Source: Planomicrobium stackebrandtii
GTDB lineage: Bacteria; Bacillota; Bacilli; Bacillales_A; Planococcaceae
Reading direction: 5' to 3'
Assembly: GCF_030814955.1 (NCBI RefSeq)
Contig: NZ_JAUSWB010000001.1
Location: 310,001 to 374,000, forward strand
Length of the DNA stretch: 64,000 nt
A model generated the notes under the pieces. It did no database searches and was not told the origin of the DNA. It worked only from the letters and a program-made list of their open reading frames with translations. Shown here piece by piece: positions 34,488 to 44,744 of the stretch (its first letter is position 1; each line of letters starts with the position of its first letter). The position numbers were made by a program, and so were the translations under genes.

Positions 34488-35417
34488 TCATTCTTTTTCC
34501 AATAATGATTTTTCGTATTCGAACTTCTTCATGAGCATTTCTCCTGAATAGCCTTCTTCGATCAATTTCGCCAAAATCTTTCTGGTTTCATCGTCTGCCG
34601 CTTCCGGATGTTCGCCTCGGTCAAATTCGACGACATTTTCAGCATCGGTAATCCAATCCGAGAAACTGCCCATATAAAGCCTAAGCTGATCATAGCCTTT
34701 TTCAGCGAGAATAGCATACAAAGCTGCAGCCGTAACACCGCTTCCGCAATAGACAACGGCCGGTTCATGCTTCTGGACGACATGGCTAGTGTCTTCTTCC
34801 GTCTGGAATTCGCCACTAGAGACAAATTGTGCCCAGTCCAAATTTCGTGCTCCGGGAATCCGTCCGGCAACCGGGTCAATCGGCTCTTCCAGTCCTGCGT
34901 AACGCGCTGCAGAACGTGCATCAACCAGCACCCCCAACTCATCACCGCCGATGACAGCTTTCACATAGTCCTGATCCGCAAAAATTTCTTCGTTAAAATC
35001 AGGTTCGATTTGGCTTGGCTGATGGCTCGGCATAACCGTAGATACAGCAATGCCTTGTTGCTTCAGCTCGCCAAAGCCTTTTTGGCTGATATGGACATTT
35101 TTAAATCCTGCGTATTTCAGCAGCCACCAAGCACGCGCCGCATAAGGCGAACCGCCTTGATCATAAATAATGATGGAGTCCTCTGGATTGAAGCCGTTCG
35201 ATTGAAGCAAACGGGTCAGCTGCTGATTGGACGGCATAGGATGCCGCCCTTGAACTGCAGACATGTCCGACATGTCTTTTTCAAGATCCCAAAATACAGC
35301 TCCTGCTACATGCTCTTGCTCATACAAACTTCTGCCTGCTGACGGATCCTTTAAATCAAATCGTGCATCAATCCATCTATGGTTTTCGGTATCGGTCGTT
35401 TCAATAAAAATTGACAT
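34488..35417 (-). CDS. Two-domain rhodanese-type sulfurtransferase
   Basis: The 309-residue protein has an inactive N-terminal rhodanese domain (WIDARFDLKDPSAGRSLYEQEHVAGAVFWDLEKDMS...) and a catalytic C-terminal one (VLVDARSAARYAG...). The active-site Cys is in VVYCGSGVTAAALYAIL (about residue 239), and the CGSGVT loop is of the 3-mercaptopyruvate/thiosulfate sulfurtransferase type. A 30-residue extension (DDETRKILAKLIEEGYSGEMLMKKFEYEKSLLEKE) follows the second domain. Its start lies three bases after the stop of the dynamin gene, so the two are translationally coupled. Confidence 0.9.
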   Translation of the reverse strand: MSIFIETTDTENHRWIDARFDLKDPSAGRSLYEQEHVAGAVFWDLEKDMSDMSAVQGRHPMPSNQQLTRLLQSNGFNPEDSIIIYDQGGSPYAARAWWLLKYAGFKNVHISQKGFGELKQQGIAVSTVMPSHQPSQIEPDFNEEIFADQDYVKAVIGGDELGVLVDARSAARYAGLEEPIDPVAGRIPGARNLDWAQFVSSGEFQTEEDTSHVVQKHEPAVVYCGSGVTAAALYAILAEKGYDQLRLYMGSFSDWITDAENVVEFDRGEHPEAADDETRKILAKLIEEGYSGEMLMKKFEYEKSLLEKE

Positions 35418-35420
35418 CGT

Positions 35421-38400
35421 CTACACCCTTCCATCCATTAAGTTTGAATACAACTCTTTCCATTGTGCTAATCTTTCGGATTGCTGGAGCAGCGTACGTT
35501 CTGAATCGATCTGATCGACCGCCTGGCGAAGAATATGCTGGCGAAGGCCTTCCGCTTCCTGCTCAATCCAAAACTCCGCCCAGTTGCCCAGTTCTTTTTT
35601 CTCTAGTTCCAGATAGCGCAAGGCATCCGGCTCCATCATTGTCTGCAGTGCATCGCGCAGCTTTTCTTTTTCATTTTTCTCGAAAAAACTCTTATTGTTC
35701 TTGTAATACGATTTGACTGAGGAATAGTCTGCGTTCACAAACGGCTTAGCAATATCCAGCGAAACAGCTTCCTGAACTTCGTAAGGTGTAAATGAAAAAT
35801 CTGCATTCTGCTCTTTCAGCTTTGCCGTATCTTCCTTGAAGCGCGATTCCAGTTTCTTTTCAATAAATTGGGCAAGGCGGAAATTGGTAACGCGCAATTC
35901 CTGCTGAAAATCAAAGCCGGCCATTTCGTTCATGTCCTGCAAAGCAGTATCCAGTGCCGCTTGTGCCGATTTGTTTGAAAAGACCGATGGATTGAATGCT
36001 TCTTTAAAAAAGTCGTTGAAACGATAAAAGACTCGCTGATTGACGTAATACAATAATTCATCCAGTTCCTGCAGCGCTTCACGCTCCAATAGTTTGGCAA
36101 TTGATGCGCCAAACAAGATGCGCAGCTGCTGTTCCAAATGCTTGAGTTCCTCCAGCCGTTCGTCTTTTCTTAACAAGTTCTTTTCCGTCTGTTCGATCAG
36201 GCTGCGGAAGCGGTCCACCGTTTTTTGCTCTTCTTCCGCCAGCGACTGGACAGCCATGCCTTTCAGTTCTTCTTTCAAGAAGTGTTGAAACGCTTCTTCG
36301 AATTGCGGCATGCCGGAATGCTCCCGGTCACGCAGCGCCAAAAGACTCGAAACGCCAAACAATCGTGGAAACCTGATGCCGAAGCGCTGCAATTCATCTT
36401 TGACATATGTGACGACCGCATCTTTTTCCTGCTCGTCATTGGCCAAGTCGATGGCATTGACGACGAAGAACATCTTATCCATTTCAAACGCATCCTTGAC
36501 TCGTCCGAGCTGGATCAGGAATTCACGGTCTGCCCGCGCAAACGCATGGTTGTAATAGGTGATGAACAAGATTGCATCCGCGTTGCGGATATACTCGAAA
36601 GCAACATTCGTATGACGTGCGTTGATGGAGTCTGCCCCTGGCGTATCGACGAGTGTCACGCCATTGCGCGTCAATTCGCAATCATAATAAAAGTCGATTT
36701 CGTCGACAAAGCAACTTTTCTCTTCTTTTGCTACATACAAACCAAAGTCTTCCCGGTTGGTCCGCAAAGTTTCACCTAAGCGGTCCTTAAACTCCGGATA
36801 CCCTTTATTGAAAGCTAATATGAATGACTTGTGGACTTGCTGCTCTGTCGGAGTATCTTCCGGCAACTTCACTGATTTGGCATAGGCATCTTCCAGTGAA
36901 GTCACTTCAATCCCCAGAACATGGAAGGAATTTGTAACGTCTTCTGTCATTTGCGCAAGCGTCTTTAAACGCACATCTGCTGTTTCGTGAGGATGCTTTT
37001 CAGAGACTGGCCGGATTCGGTTGATGGTCGCCGTTGTCGGATTCGGCGACACCGGCAAGACCGTTTCCCCCATCAAAGCATTTGAAAACGATGACTTTCC
37101 TGCACTGAAAGCACCGAATAAAGCAATGGTGAATTCCTGTCCTTCAAGACGTCCCGCTTTTCGTTTCAAGTAAGCTGCTGTTTCAGCAAACCCTTTAATC
37201 GGGTCAATCACTTCGGCAGTACGCTTGGCACGCTCGAGTACCGCGATTTCGTCAAATGCTGCCACTTCCAGCGTTTCAGTATGCTCAGTTTGTTTTTCCT
37301 GCTGCTGATCATTTTTTTCAAGCATTGCCGGATTAAACTCTGTCATTTCTTCAATAGACACTTCAAATTCGCCGAGCCACTGTTCCACTTTTTCTTCGGC
37401 TGCCGTTTTTTGTTTGGGCAGCATTGCCGAATAGGATTTTTTCACTTTATCTATTTTGATGTCCATTTCTTCAAGGGTCTGGATAGCCAGCACTTTTTTG
37501 GAGAGGGTCTGAGCTTTCATGTCTATTTCTGTGCTGGCATCGTCCGTCAGTCCATCAAACTTTTCTTCCTGCACCTTTTTCCAGCCATCTGTTTCGCGGA
37601 TAAACCATCGCTGCACGGCCGTTGAAATGCTATTGGCAAAATTCAACACGGCATCACCAGTCATCGAAGCACCGGTTGGCGTTTGATCTTTAACAACGGA
37701 AAACGGAACATCAAAAATCATGTCATCTATTGCCAAAGACTCGCTATCGGTCAATAGACCGGCATCTTTCAAAGATGCTTTCATCAGTTTTTTCAAATGG
37801 CTGGTGATTTGGGAAGACACAGTCGACTCCAGGCGCTCGTCCACTTCCTGCTGCCTTTTCTGACGTTCTTCTTCTGTCTTTTTGCCGCTGAACAGCATGC
37901 CAACTTTGAAATTCGGCTGAATCGACTCCAAGTAATTGGTTAAAGCACTGCGCAGTTCGTAAGGCATAATGTTCGAGTTTTCCAGCAAATCTTTGCGGCT
38001 TTTTTCGAATTTGGCTTGCCAGTTTTCAAAATCCTGCACAGACATTCTGCGTGACACCAAAGCGTTTTCCTTTTTCAGGTCTTCGCGCATTTCCCATTCC
38101 TGTGGATCGAGGACTTCCGAGAAAGCCTGCAATCGCTCTGCTTTTTCATCTTCTAAAAACTGGATGTGTTCATCTTTGAGTTGACTTAAGGCAGAATCTG
38201 ATGCTTCTCCGACATGGCCTTTCCAGTCCTGCATAGTCGAGGAAACGAGGCCTTTAACCTGCTCAAAATCATTCCCTGGAAAATCGAAATCCTTCAGCGA
38301 CGTAAAGAAGATGCCTTTCGGAACGACTCCCCATGCCGCAAACGAGTCATGGACGGATTGCTGGAAGTCCGCAAAGCTCATTTCGCTGTTTTGATGCTTG

Positions 38401-39002
38401 TCGATTTGGTTGACGATCAAGTACAGTTCGGTGTATTTCTGCAATTCTTTTGTAAAATTAAAATTCAATTCAGATTGCACATGGTTATAGTCCATGACGT
38501 AAAAGACCATATCCGCCACGTGCAGGGCAGATTCTGTGGACATGCGGTGGGCGTCATCCGTAGAATCGACACCCGGCGTATCCATGACGGTAATCCCATT
38601 TGGCAGGACGGAAGCTTGATGGCCGATGTCGATCTGCGTAACGTCCCCGCTTTTGCAAAATTCTTTTACCGCGTTAAAATCGTAAGTTTCCGGAAAATAG
38701 ACCGGCTTTTCGTTCCGCATATTAACGATGGCGAAGTCGGTGTCCGCTTTTTGGACATTGACAATATTGGCGCTTGTCGGAATCGGGCTTGAAGGCAATA
38801 AAGTCTCGCCTGTCAGTGCGTTGATCATAGAAGACTTGCCGGATGAAAAATGGCCGGCAAAACCGATGATGAAATTATTCTTCAGGATTTTCTTTGCAAA
38901 TAAATGGGCTTTCGCTTCCCGTTCGGTATCTTCGTTATCTTGGAAGATCCGGTAAAGATGAGCCGTTTCAAGTAATTCTTTTTTATGATCAAGAACTGTC
39001 AT
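35421..39002 (-). CDS. dynA: Double-dynamin membrane-remodelling GTPase (DynA)
   Basis: This 1193-residue protein contains two dynamin-like GTPase modules in tandem, as in B. subtilis DynA (YpbR). The first P-loop is GHFSSGKSS (residues 50-58) with switch DTPGVDS (about 140) and NQID. The second P-loop is GAFSAGKSS (about residue 630) with DTPGADS (about 785) and NAID. Long helical stalk regions follow each. DynA tethers and fuses membranes and helps cells withstand phage and envelope damage. The length equals the B. subtilis protein. The sulfurtransferase gene follows after three bases. Confidence 0.95.
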   Translation of the reverse strand: MTVLDHKKELLETAHLYRIFQDNEDTEREAKAHLFAKKILKNNFIIGFAGHFSSGKSSMINALTGETLLPSSPIPTSANIVNVQKADTDFAIVNMRNEKPVYFPETYDFNAVKEFCKSGDVTQIDIGHQASVLPNGITVMDTPGVDSTDDAHRMSTESALHVADMVFYVMDYNHVQSELNFNFTKELQKYTELYLIVNQIDKHQNSEMSFADFQQSVHDSFAAWGVVPKGIFFTSLKDFDFPGNDFEQVKGLVSSTMQDWKGHVGEASDSALSQLKDEHIQFLEDEKAERLQAFSEVLDPQEWEMREDLKKENALVSRRMSVQDFENWQAKFEKSRKDLLENSNIMPYELRSALTNYLESIQPNFKVGMLFSGKKTEEERQKRQQEVDERLESTVSSQITSHLKKLMKASLKDAGLLTDSESLAIDDMIFDVPFSVVKDQTPTGASMTGDAVLNFANSISTAVQRWFIRETDGWKKVQEEKFDGLTDDASTEIDMKAQTLSKKVLAIQTLEEMDIKIDKVKKSYSAMLPKQKTAAEEKVEQWLGEFEVSIEEMTEFNPAMLEKNDQQQEKQTEHTETLEVAAFDEIAVLERAKRTAEVIDPIKGFAETAAYLKRKAGRLEGQEFTIALFGAFSAGKSSFSNALMGETVLPVSPNPTTATINRIRPVSEKHPHETADVRLKTLAQMTEDVTNSFHVLGIEVTSLEDAYAKSVKLPEDTPTEQQVHKSFILAFNKGYPEFKDRLGETLRTNREDFGLYVAKEEKSCFVDEIDFYYDCELTRNGVTLVDTPGADSINARHTNVAFEYIRNADAILFITYYNHAFARADREFLIQLGRVKDAFEMDKMFFVVNAIDLANDEQEKDAVVTYVKDELQRFGIRFPRLFGVSSLLALRDREHSGMPQFEEAFQHFLKEELKGMAVQSLAEEEQKTVDRFRSLIEQTEKNLLRKDERLEELKHLEQQLRILFGASIAKLLEREALQELDELLYYVNQRVFYRFNDFFKEAFNPSVFSNKSAQAALDTALQDMNEMAGFDFQQELRVTNFRLAQFIEKKLESRFKEDTAKLKEQNADFSFTPYEVQEAVSLDIAKPFVNADYSSVKSYYKNNKSFFEKNEKEKLRDALQTMMEPDALRYLELEKKELGNWAEFWIEQEAEGLRQHILRQAVDQIDSERTLLQQSERLAQWKELYSNLMDGRV

Positions 39003-39064
39003 TTAGAAATCTCCTTCTCCGCTTACTGTCCTCTATCATATCATTTTTAGGAGAGAACGAAAAA

Positions 39065-39096
39065 CATCCTTCCCGATTTTGGGAAGGATGCTGTTT
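39065..39096. terminator. Bidirectional intrinsic terminator
   Basis: CATCCTTCCC (39065-39074) pairs with GGGAAGGATG (39081-39090), with A- and T-runs on both flanks. On the minus strand it follows the SDR gene. Confidence 0.88.
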
Positions 39097-39099
39097 TTC

Positions 39100-39858
39100 T
39101 TATGAAAATCCATGGATGGACATGCCGCCATCGACAAAAAGCGTCTGGCCGGTTATGTAACTTGCGGCATCAGATGCTAAAAACACCACTGGAGATGCAA
39201 CTTCCGGCAATTCTCCGACGCGCTTCATCGGCGTAACGGCCAGTATGGAATCCAGGTATTCCGGATCGCTTAAAATCTTTTCCGTTAGCGGCGTTTTAAA
39301 ATACCAAGGTCCGATCGCATTGACCCGGATGTTCTTCGGCCCCCATTCCATTGCCATGACCTTGGTCATTTGGATGATGGCAGCTTTTGACGCGGCATAA
39401 ACCACCCCCGTCTTCAACGCACGGTCGCCTCCGACTGAGCTGATGTTGATGATGGAGCTGCCGCTGTCCATTCTTTTAACTGCTTCCTGAGAAAACATAA
39501 AGACGCTTTGTGCGTTGGTATCCATGATTTGATGCCACTCTTCGTCGGTTGCATCCGACAAAGAAGAACGGATGTTCATCCCGGCATTGTTGACCAGAAT
39601 GTCAATCGATCCAAATTGCTCGACCGTTTTCTCCACAGCAGCCTGTATGTCGCTGCGTCGTGTGATGTCAGCTAGCACATACCCCGTGCGGTCATTGCCA
39701 ATTTCCTGCTGGGTGTGCAGCAGATCCGATTCGGTCCGCGCCACCAGCATCACATTGGCTCCTGCTTCTGCAAGCGCCATAGCAATCGCTTTGCCAATTC
39801 CTTTGCCGGCTCCGGTCACGATTGCCGTCTTGCCTTCCAAACTGAATGATTTCAACAT
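39100..39858 (-). CDS. Classical short-chain dehydrogenase/reductase
   Basis: The 252-residue enzyme has all classical SDR motifs: TGAGKGIG (residues 15-22), [18 protein letters not shown] with the catalytic Ser, YAASKAA with Tyr and Lys (about residues 155-159), and [13 protein letters not shown]. The C-terminus [24 protein letters not shown] is usual. The NIRSS / GPWYFKTPL pattern resembles gluconate 5-dehydrogenase-like members, but the substrate is not certain. It is monocistronic between strong terminators. Confidence 0.87.
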   Translation of the reverse strand: MLKSFSLEGKTAIVTGAGKGIGKAIAMALAEAGANVMLVARTESDLLHTQQEIGNDRTGYVLADITRRSDIQAAVEKTVEQFGSIDILVNNAGMNIRSSLSDATDEEWHQIMDTNAQSVFMFSQEAVKRMDSGSSIINISSVGGDRALKTGVVYAASKAAIIQMTKVMAMEWGPKNIRVNAIGPWYFKTPLTEKILSDPEYLDSILAVTPMKRVGELPEVASPVVFLASDAASYITGQTLFVDGGMSIHGFS

Positions 39859-39926
39859 CGTTTATCGCCTCCGTCCTTATTATAATCAAACAGTTTGCTT
39901 TTTGTCTTTTAATAATCGTAAGAAAA

Positions 39927-39950
39927 GCCACCGTGAAAATACACGGTGGC
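39927..39950 (-). terminator. Intrinsic terminator after the M32 carboxypeptidase
   Basis: GCCACCGTG (39927-39935) pairs with CACGGTGGC (39942-39950), followed by a T-rich stretch on the minus strand. Confidence 0.8.
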
Positions 39951-39956
39951 CAGTAC

Positions 39957-41462
39957 TTATTTTTCCAATTGATAGATCTTTGAATATTTCTCTTCCAAGT
40001 AGGCAGCCAGATAATCCGGGTTCAAACCTTCTCCGGTAACATCCTGCAAAATATCCAATGGCTTTTTGAAAGCCCCGTGTTGATGAATATTAAGGCTCAA
40101 CCATTCACGGATCGGCTGAACGTTGCGTTCCGCCAAAAGCTCATCGAAATTCGGCAAGTCATTTATCATAGCGTTCTTAAACTGTGCAGCATACATATAA
40201 CCTAAGGCATACGAAGGGAAATAGCCAAAGCTTGCGCCTGCCCAGTGAACATCCTGCAGAACGCCTTCCGCATCATTTGAAGGACGAACGCCCAAATATT
40301 CTTCGTATTTATCGTTCCACAGCTGCGGCAAGTCGCTTACTTGAAGATCGCCATCAAAAAGGCCTTTTTCAAGCTCGTAGCGCACCATGATGTGCAAAGC
40401 ATACGACAGTTCATCAGCTTCAATGCGGATCAACGAAGGTTTGGATTCATTGATTGCACGGACGTAGTCCACCAGCTCGACATCGGCAAACTGCTTCGGT
40501 GCATATTCTTTCAGCAAGCTGAAGTTTTGCTGCCAAAAATGTTCGTTGCGTCCGATAAAGTTCTCACAAAACAAAGACTGCGATTCATGAATCCCCATGG
40601 ATGCGCCCGTTTCAATCGGCAAACCTGCCAATGGCTCGCCCAAGTTCTGCTCATACATGGCATGGCCGCCTTCATGAATAGTGCCAAAAACAGCTGTGCG
40701 GAAATCGGCTTCGTCGTATTTTGTCGTCACCCGAATGTCCTGGCGATTGATGGATATCATGAATGGGTGAACCGTTTCATCCAGCCGTCCTGCTTCAAAA
40801 TCATAACCAAGCTGTTCCAGCATCTGGCTGCTGAAATCCTGCTGCGCTTCTTTTGGAAAATGCTCATACAGGAAAGCCGTCTCGGGTTTGTTTGGTGAAG
40901 CCGCAATTTTTTGCACAAGCGGCACAATGCGTTCACGCAGTTTGCTAAACACTCCATCGAGAATTTCGGTGGTCATGCCAGGCTCATACTGATCGAGCAA
41001 GGTATTATAAGGGCTGCCATTTTTCTCGCCCCAGTAGCCGATCATCTTTTTCGTCGTGCTGACCAGCTCTTCCAAATAAGGAAGAAACAAAGAAAAATCA
41101 GAAGCTTCTTTGGCGTTTTCCCAGATGGATTCTGCTTTGGATTGCAGTATGATGAACTTTTTATATTCTTCCGGAGGAATTTTCTTGCTTAAATCATATT
41201 CCTTGCGTGCTTCTTCTACAGAGCGGCGAATATACGGATCCAGTCCTGCCTGTACTGCTTCCAGAGAAGTCAGCAATTCGCCGAACTTGTCGGACGTCGA
41301 TAAATTGAATACTTCCTCAGACAAGGTACCAATAGTCTCAGAGCGCAATTCCACCCCTTTTTTCGGTGCACCTGTTCGCAAATCCCAGTACAATAACGAA
41401 ATTGCTTCATTATAGCCTTTGATCTTGCTGAAATGTTCGGTAAACTGCTTTTCGAGTGACAC
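39957..41462 (-). CDS. ypwA: M32 family metallocarboxypeptidase (YpwA-like)
   Basis: The 501-residue cytoplasmic zinc enzyme trims C-terminal residues from peptides. The metal site GTIHEGGHAMYEQ (HExxH, His at about residues 264-268) is followed by TGASMGIHESQSLFCENFIGR with the downstream Glu ligand. The IRIEADELSYALHIMVRYELEK and GVLQDVHWAGASFGYFPSYALGYMYAAQF blocks are signatures of M32 peptidases (Thermus carboxypeptidase Taq, B. subtilis YpwA). The length is normal. It lies next to ypvA in the same orientation with a 54-bp gap. Confidence 0.95.
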   Translation of the reverse strand: MSLEKQFTEHFSKIKGYNEAISLLYWDLRTGAPKKGVELRSETIGTLSEEVFNLSTSDKFGELLTSLEAVQAGLDPYIRRSVEEARKEYDLSKKIPPEEYKKFIILQSKAESIWENAKEASDFSLFLPYLEELVSTTKKMIGYWGEKNGSPYNTLLDQYEPGMTTEILDGVFSKLRERIVPLVQKIAASPNKPETAFLYEHFPKEAQQDFSSQMLEQLGYDFEAGRLDETVHPFMISINRQDIRVTTKYDEADFRTAVFGTIHEGGHAMYEQNLGEPLAGLPIETGASMGIHESQSLFCENFIGRNEHFWQQNFSLLKEYAPKQFADVELVDYVRAINESKPSLIRIEADELSYALHIMVRYELEKGLFDGDLQVSDLPQLWNDKYEEYLGVRPSNDAEGVLQDVHWAGASFGYFPSYALGYMYAAQFKNAMINDLPNFDELLAERNVQPIREWLSLNIHQHGAFKKPLDILQDVTGEGLNPDYLAAYLEEKYSKIYQLEK

Positions 41463-41515
41463 AAAAATCCCTCCAATGGTTGATGAGACTATTGTATCAC
41501 AGGCAAACCTGTCTC

Positions 41516-43423
41516 TTAAAAGTTTTCAGCAGGAACTGGCAGAATTGTTTCCCATAGATGTTCGACACGCAATTCGTCTTCATTGAGCAACAGATGGATT
41601 TCGCCGTAATCATTTGATGTGCGGATCAAGCGGCCAATGCCCTGCTGAATGCGCAGCTGCATAAATGGCAAATCGATTTCTTCCAGAGGATTGTTGCTGA
41701 ACTTGCGTTTAGCATCAAAAACAGGATCTTTCGGTGGAAATGGCAAATCGACGATGATAACTTTCGTCAATGCTTCACCCGGCAAATCCAATCCTTCCCA
41801 TAGATGGTAGGAGCACAAAATCTGGAACTTGCCTTCCTGGAATTCTTTTACCACTGTCGACAGCTCGCGGTCCCCTTCGAATTCAATGGTGTATTGATGA
41901 TCCAATGGAAGTGATTTTTTGAAATTGTCCATTTCCATTTTCGAAGTGAACAGGACGAGCGACTGGTCGCCTGTGCTGAACAAATCATAAACCCGTTCAA
42001 ACTTCTGGGTTTGCTCCAAGGGATGCTTAAAGATTTTCATGACATCCTCATAGTCAAATGGTGACGGTACAGAAAACGACTGGTATTTATCGATGCCGAG
42101 GCTGTCTGACAGGTACGTAAAATCTTTTTGAATGGAAAGAGTAGCTGAAGAAAAAATGATAGGAATCTTTCCGTCAAACAACTTTTCATCCAATATATCG
42201 GTAACAAGGCGCGGCATGATGACCAGCGTCTCGATTTCATCTTTTATTTCCAACCACGTGACAGCGTCGCCTTCTTCTACGAACAAACGCATGGAGAATG
42301 TGTATTGTTCAAAATACTCTTCAGCCAGCCGCAGTTCATATTCCGGAATAGTGAACAGCTCGCCTTCAAAGACGAATTCTTCCATCATCAAATCGATGTG
42401 GCGAATCAGCAATTTGCCGACATGAACTAATTCCGGATCCTTGGTGATGGCTTTGCGGTCCTCAGCGCTTTTGACTGTGTGGATCCGCAGCAGACGGAAA
42501 AATTCGTTGTGAAGATCGATCGTCTGCTCGATCATGTTCAAAGTTTTTTCGCGCATGCCATCGGACAAAATGCTTTCCGTGACGTCCTGCAGCGTGCTTT
42601 CTTGCACTTCATAGGTCAAGGCTCGCTGTGCTGCGAATTCCAGCAAATGGCCTTCATCAAGCACAATTTGAGAGAACTCAGGAAGCAGCGGTGTCTGGCC
42701 TTCGCGCTTGCGTGTTTCTTTTGTCCAAATGTGCTCCATTAGGAAATCATGTGAACAAATAACCAAATCTGTTGCTTGGCGATAATGGTTGCGGTGGATG
42801 GTCTGTCCGCATTTATTGCGCAGTTCGCAGGCATTGCAGTTTTGAATGGGGTGGTAATTGACTTGCTGCCACTCTTCATCCGTTACTTCCGGGTAGCTTG
42901 AGCGTTCGCCGTATGGATACGTGTTTTGCATTGAGTAAGTTTTGTTGACGAATTCCGGAAGACTAAATTCAATGTCATCCAGAAAATCAGCATCACTGCG
43001 CTTTTTAGCCCCTTCCAGGCGCTGAAGGCACAAATACTGATCGCGTGACTTCGCTAAACGGACATCCAGATTCAAATCGAATAAATCATTCAGCCGGTCG
43101 ACGTCCCCGCCTTTTTTGACCAATTGCTCAATCAAGGTTTCGTCCGCACATGAAATAAGGGCCGGCTTGCCGGTATAGCGAGCATACGCAATCGCTGGCA
43201 GCAAATAAGCCATCGTTTTCCCCGTGCCAACGCCTGCTTCAGCAAACAGCACTGCTTTTTCTTTTAATGCCTGCTCGATTTGGAAAGACATGAAAATTTG
43301 TTCGTCGCGCAGGTCATAGCCTTTTTCAGGCAATTCATCGTAAAATACATCGCCGATCCAGTCATTGAGTGATTCAAAGAAAGTTTTGTCCTTTGTTAAA
43401 GGAAATGGTAGTGGCTGTCTCAT
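41516..43423 (-). CDS. ypvA: DinG/XPD-family DNA helicase with iron-sulfur cysteines (YpvA-like)
   Basis: The 635-residue superfamily 2 helicase has Walker A GVGTGKTMAYLLPA (residues about 65-78), the DEAH-type VLDEGHLLEF, FSSATLSIQ, and C-terminal RLIRTSNDYGE. Between motifs Ia and II it keeps cysteines in QYLCLQRLEG and NCNACELRNKCGQ, the arrangement that holds a [4Fe-4S] cluster in XPD and E. coli DinG. It is therefore a plausible 5'-3' repair helicase. There is no exonuclease domain, unlike the dinG gene later in the window. It lies 49 bp downstream of ypsC. Confidence 0.92.
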   Translation of the reverse strand: MRQPLPFPLTKDKTFFESLNDWIGDVFYDELPEKGYDLRDEQIFMSFQIEQALKEKAVLFAEAGVGTGKTMAYLLPAIAYARYTGKPALISCADETLIEQLVKKGGDVDRLNDLFDLNLDVRLAKSRDQYLCLQRLEGAKKRSDADFLDDIEFSLPEFVNKTYSMQNTYPYGERSSYPEVTDEEWQQVNYHPIQNCNACELRNKCGQTIHRNHYRQATDLVICSHDFLMEHIWTKETRKREGQTPLLPEFSQIVLDEGHLLEFAAQRALTYEVQESTLQDVTESILSDGMREKTLNMIEQTIDLHNEFFRLLRIHTVKSAEDRKAITKDPELVHVGKLLIRHIDLMMEEFVFEGELFTIPEYELRLAEEYFEQYTFSMRLFVEEGDAVTWLEIKDEIETLVIMPRLVTDILDEKLFDGKIPIIFSSATLSIQKDFTYLSDSLGIDKYQSFSVPSPFDYEDVMKIFKHPLEQTQKFERVYDLFSTGDQSLVLFTSKMEMDNFKKSLPLDHQYTIEFEGDRELSTVVKEFQEGKFQILCSYHLWEGLDLPGEALTKVIIVDLPFPPKDPVFDAKRKFSNNPLEEIDLPFMQLRIQQGIGRLIRTSNDYGEIHLLLNEDELRVEHLWETILPVPAENF

Positions 43424-43472
43424 AAACTCTCCTCACAGAGAAACGGAAGAGCCATTGCCCTCCCGTTTCGTC

Positions 43473-44609
43473 TCATTTATTTTTTGAACGTTCTCCCCAG
43501 AATTGAAAAAGATCCGTGCGGATAAATCCGTTGAATAATTTGCGTTTTTTCGTGGCCGGCTGGCCGTATAGGGTTTCAAAACGCCCCATCGATGACAACA
43601 TGTAGATGGACCATGTCGGATGCTTCGCAAATACGCGTCCCATGTCCGCAATCATTTCTTCAATAATTTCAATTTCACCAAGACGTTCCCCATAAGGCGG
43701 GTTTCCAACGACAACGCCGTTTTCTTCTGTGGTGGTGAAATCCTTCACTTGGCGCTGCTCGAATTGAATCAAGTCGGCAAAGCCGGCTTCCCGGGCATTT
43801 TCTTCCGCAATTGTCAGCATGCGGTGGTCGATGTCTGTGCCAAGAATATTTAGGGGCTGATCATAATTTGCCAGCTCTTCCGCTTCTTCACGGACTTCAT
43901 CCCAAATTTTCTGGCCAATCCATGGCCATTCTTCGCTGTCGAAATCGCGGTTGTAGCCAGGCGCCAAGTTTTGGCCAATCATCGCCGCTTCAATGGCGAT
44001 CGTACCAGAACCGCAGAACGGATCCACGAATGGACGGTCAGGCGTCCATCTCGATAATTTCACCAAAGCCGCAGCCAAAGTTTCTTTCAAAGGTGCTTCC
44101 CCTTGGTCCAAACGGTAGCCGCGTTTGTGCAGCCCTGCTCCGCTTGTATCGATGGACAATTGCACTTTGTCTTTTAGGATCGACACTTCGATTTTAAAGC
44201 GCGGTCCCGTTTCATCCAAAAAGGAATTGCGGTGATATGCTTTTTTCAAGCGTTCGACAATCGCTTTTTTAACGATTGACTGGCAGTTTGGCACACTGTG
44301 CAAGGTCGATTTAACCGATTTCCCTTGTACCGGAAATTCAGCATCCACCGGCAGGAATTTTTCCCATTCGATTTCTTTTGTGCGTTCGAACAATTCATCA
44401 AACGTGTAAGCATTGAATTCACCGGCAATGATCTTGACGCGGTCAGCTGTCCGCAGCCATAAGTTCGTTTTGGCGATATCACGTTCATTTCCTTCAAAAA
44501 ACACTTTGCCGTTTTCTGTTTGGGTTTCATACCCCAGTTCTTTTACTTCATTGGCTACAATGGACTCCAGGCCCATCGCGGCAGTTGCGAGCAATTTAAA
44601 TGTTGTCAT
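43473..44609 (-). CDS. ypsC: THUMP-domain class I RNA methyltransferase (RlmL N-half/YpsC type)
   Basis: The 378-residue protein has a ferredoxin-like/THUMP N-terminus (residues 1-155; MTTFKLLATAAMGLESIVANEVKELGY...). The Rossmann methyltransferase part includes PFVDPFCGSGTIAIEAAMIGQNLAPG (SAM motif I), NILGTDIDHRMLTIAEENAREAG and the catalytic NPPY in GVVVGNPPYGERLG (about residues 298-311). The family makes N2-methylguanine in 23S rRNA (position 2445 in E. coli). Its place next to rnpB and gpsB matches the B. subtilis ypsC position. Confidence 0.94.
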   Translation of the reverse strand: MTTFKLLATAAMGLESIVANEVKELGYETQTENGKVFFEGNERDIAKTNLWLRTADRVKIIAGEFNAYTFDELFERTKEIEWEKFLPVDAEFPVQGKSVKSTLHSVPNCQSIVKKAIVERLKKAYHRNSFLDETGPRFKIEVSILKDKVQLSIDTSGAGLHKRGYRLDQGEAPLKETLAAALVKLSRWTPDRPFVDPFCGSGTIAIEAAMIGQNLAPGYNRDFDSEEWPWIGQKIWDEVREEAEELANYDQPLNILGTDIDHRMLTIAEENAREAGFADLIQFEQRQVKDFTTTEENGVVVGNPPYGERLGEIEIIEEMIADMGRVFAKHPTWSIYMLSSMGRFETLYGQPATKKRKLFNGFIRTDLFQFWGERSKNK

Positions 44610-44744
44610 AACGACTCCCTCTCCAGTTGTTCACTATTTCAGATTTCGGTGTTTGTTTTATTGGTGGTCAATTGACCTACCTATATATTTTCAGTGTATA
44701 GGTTAATCTCTTTTTAATATTAACTCCTTTTCTGCTGTTGATAT

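Noticed and set aside
34608..35342. 244-codon plus-strand frame opposite the sulfurtransferase
   Set aside because: The opposite strand encodes a clear rhodanese protein. This frame has no domain and no ribosome binding site.
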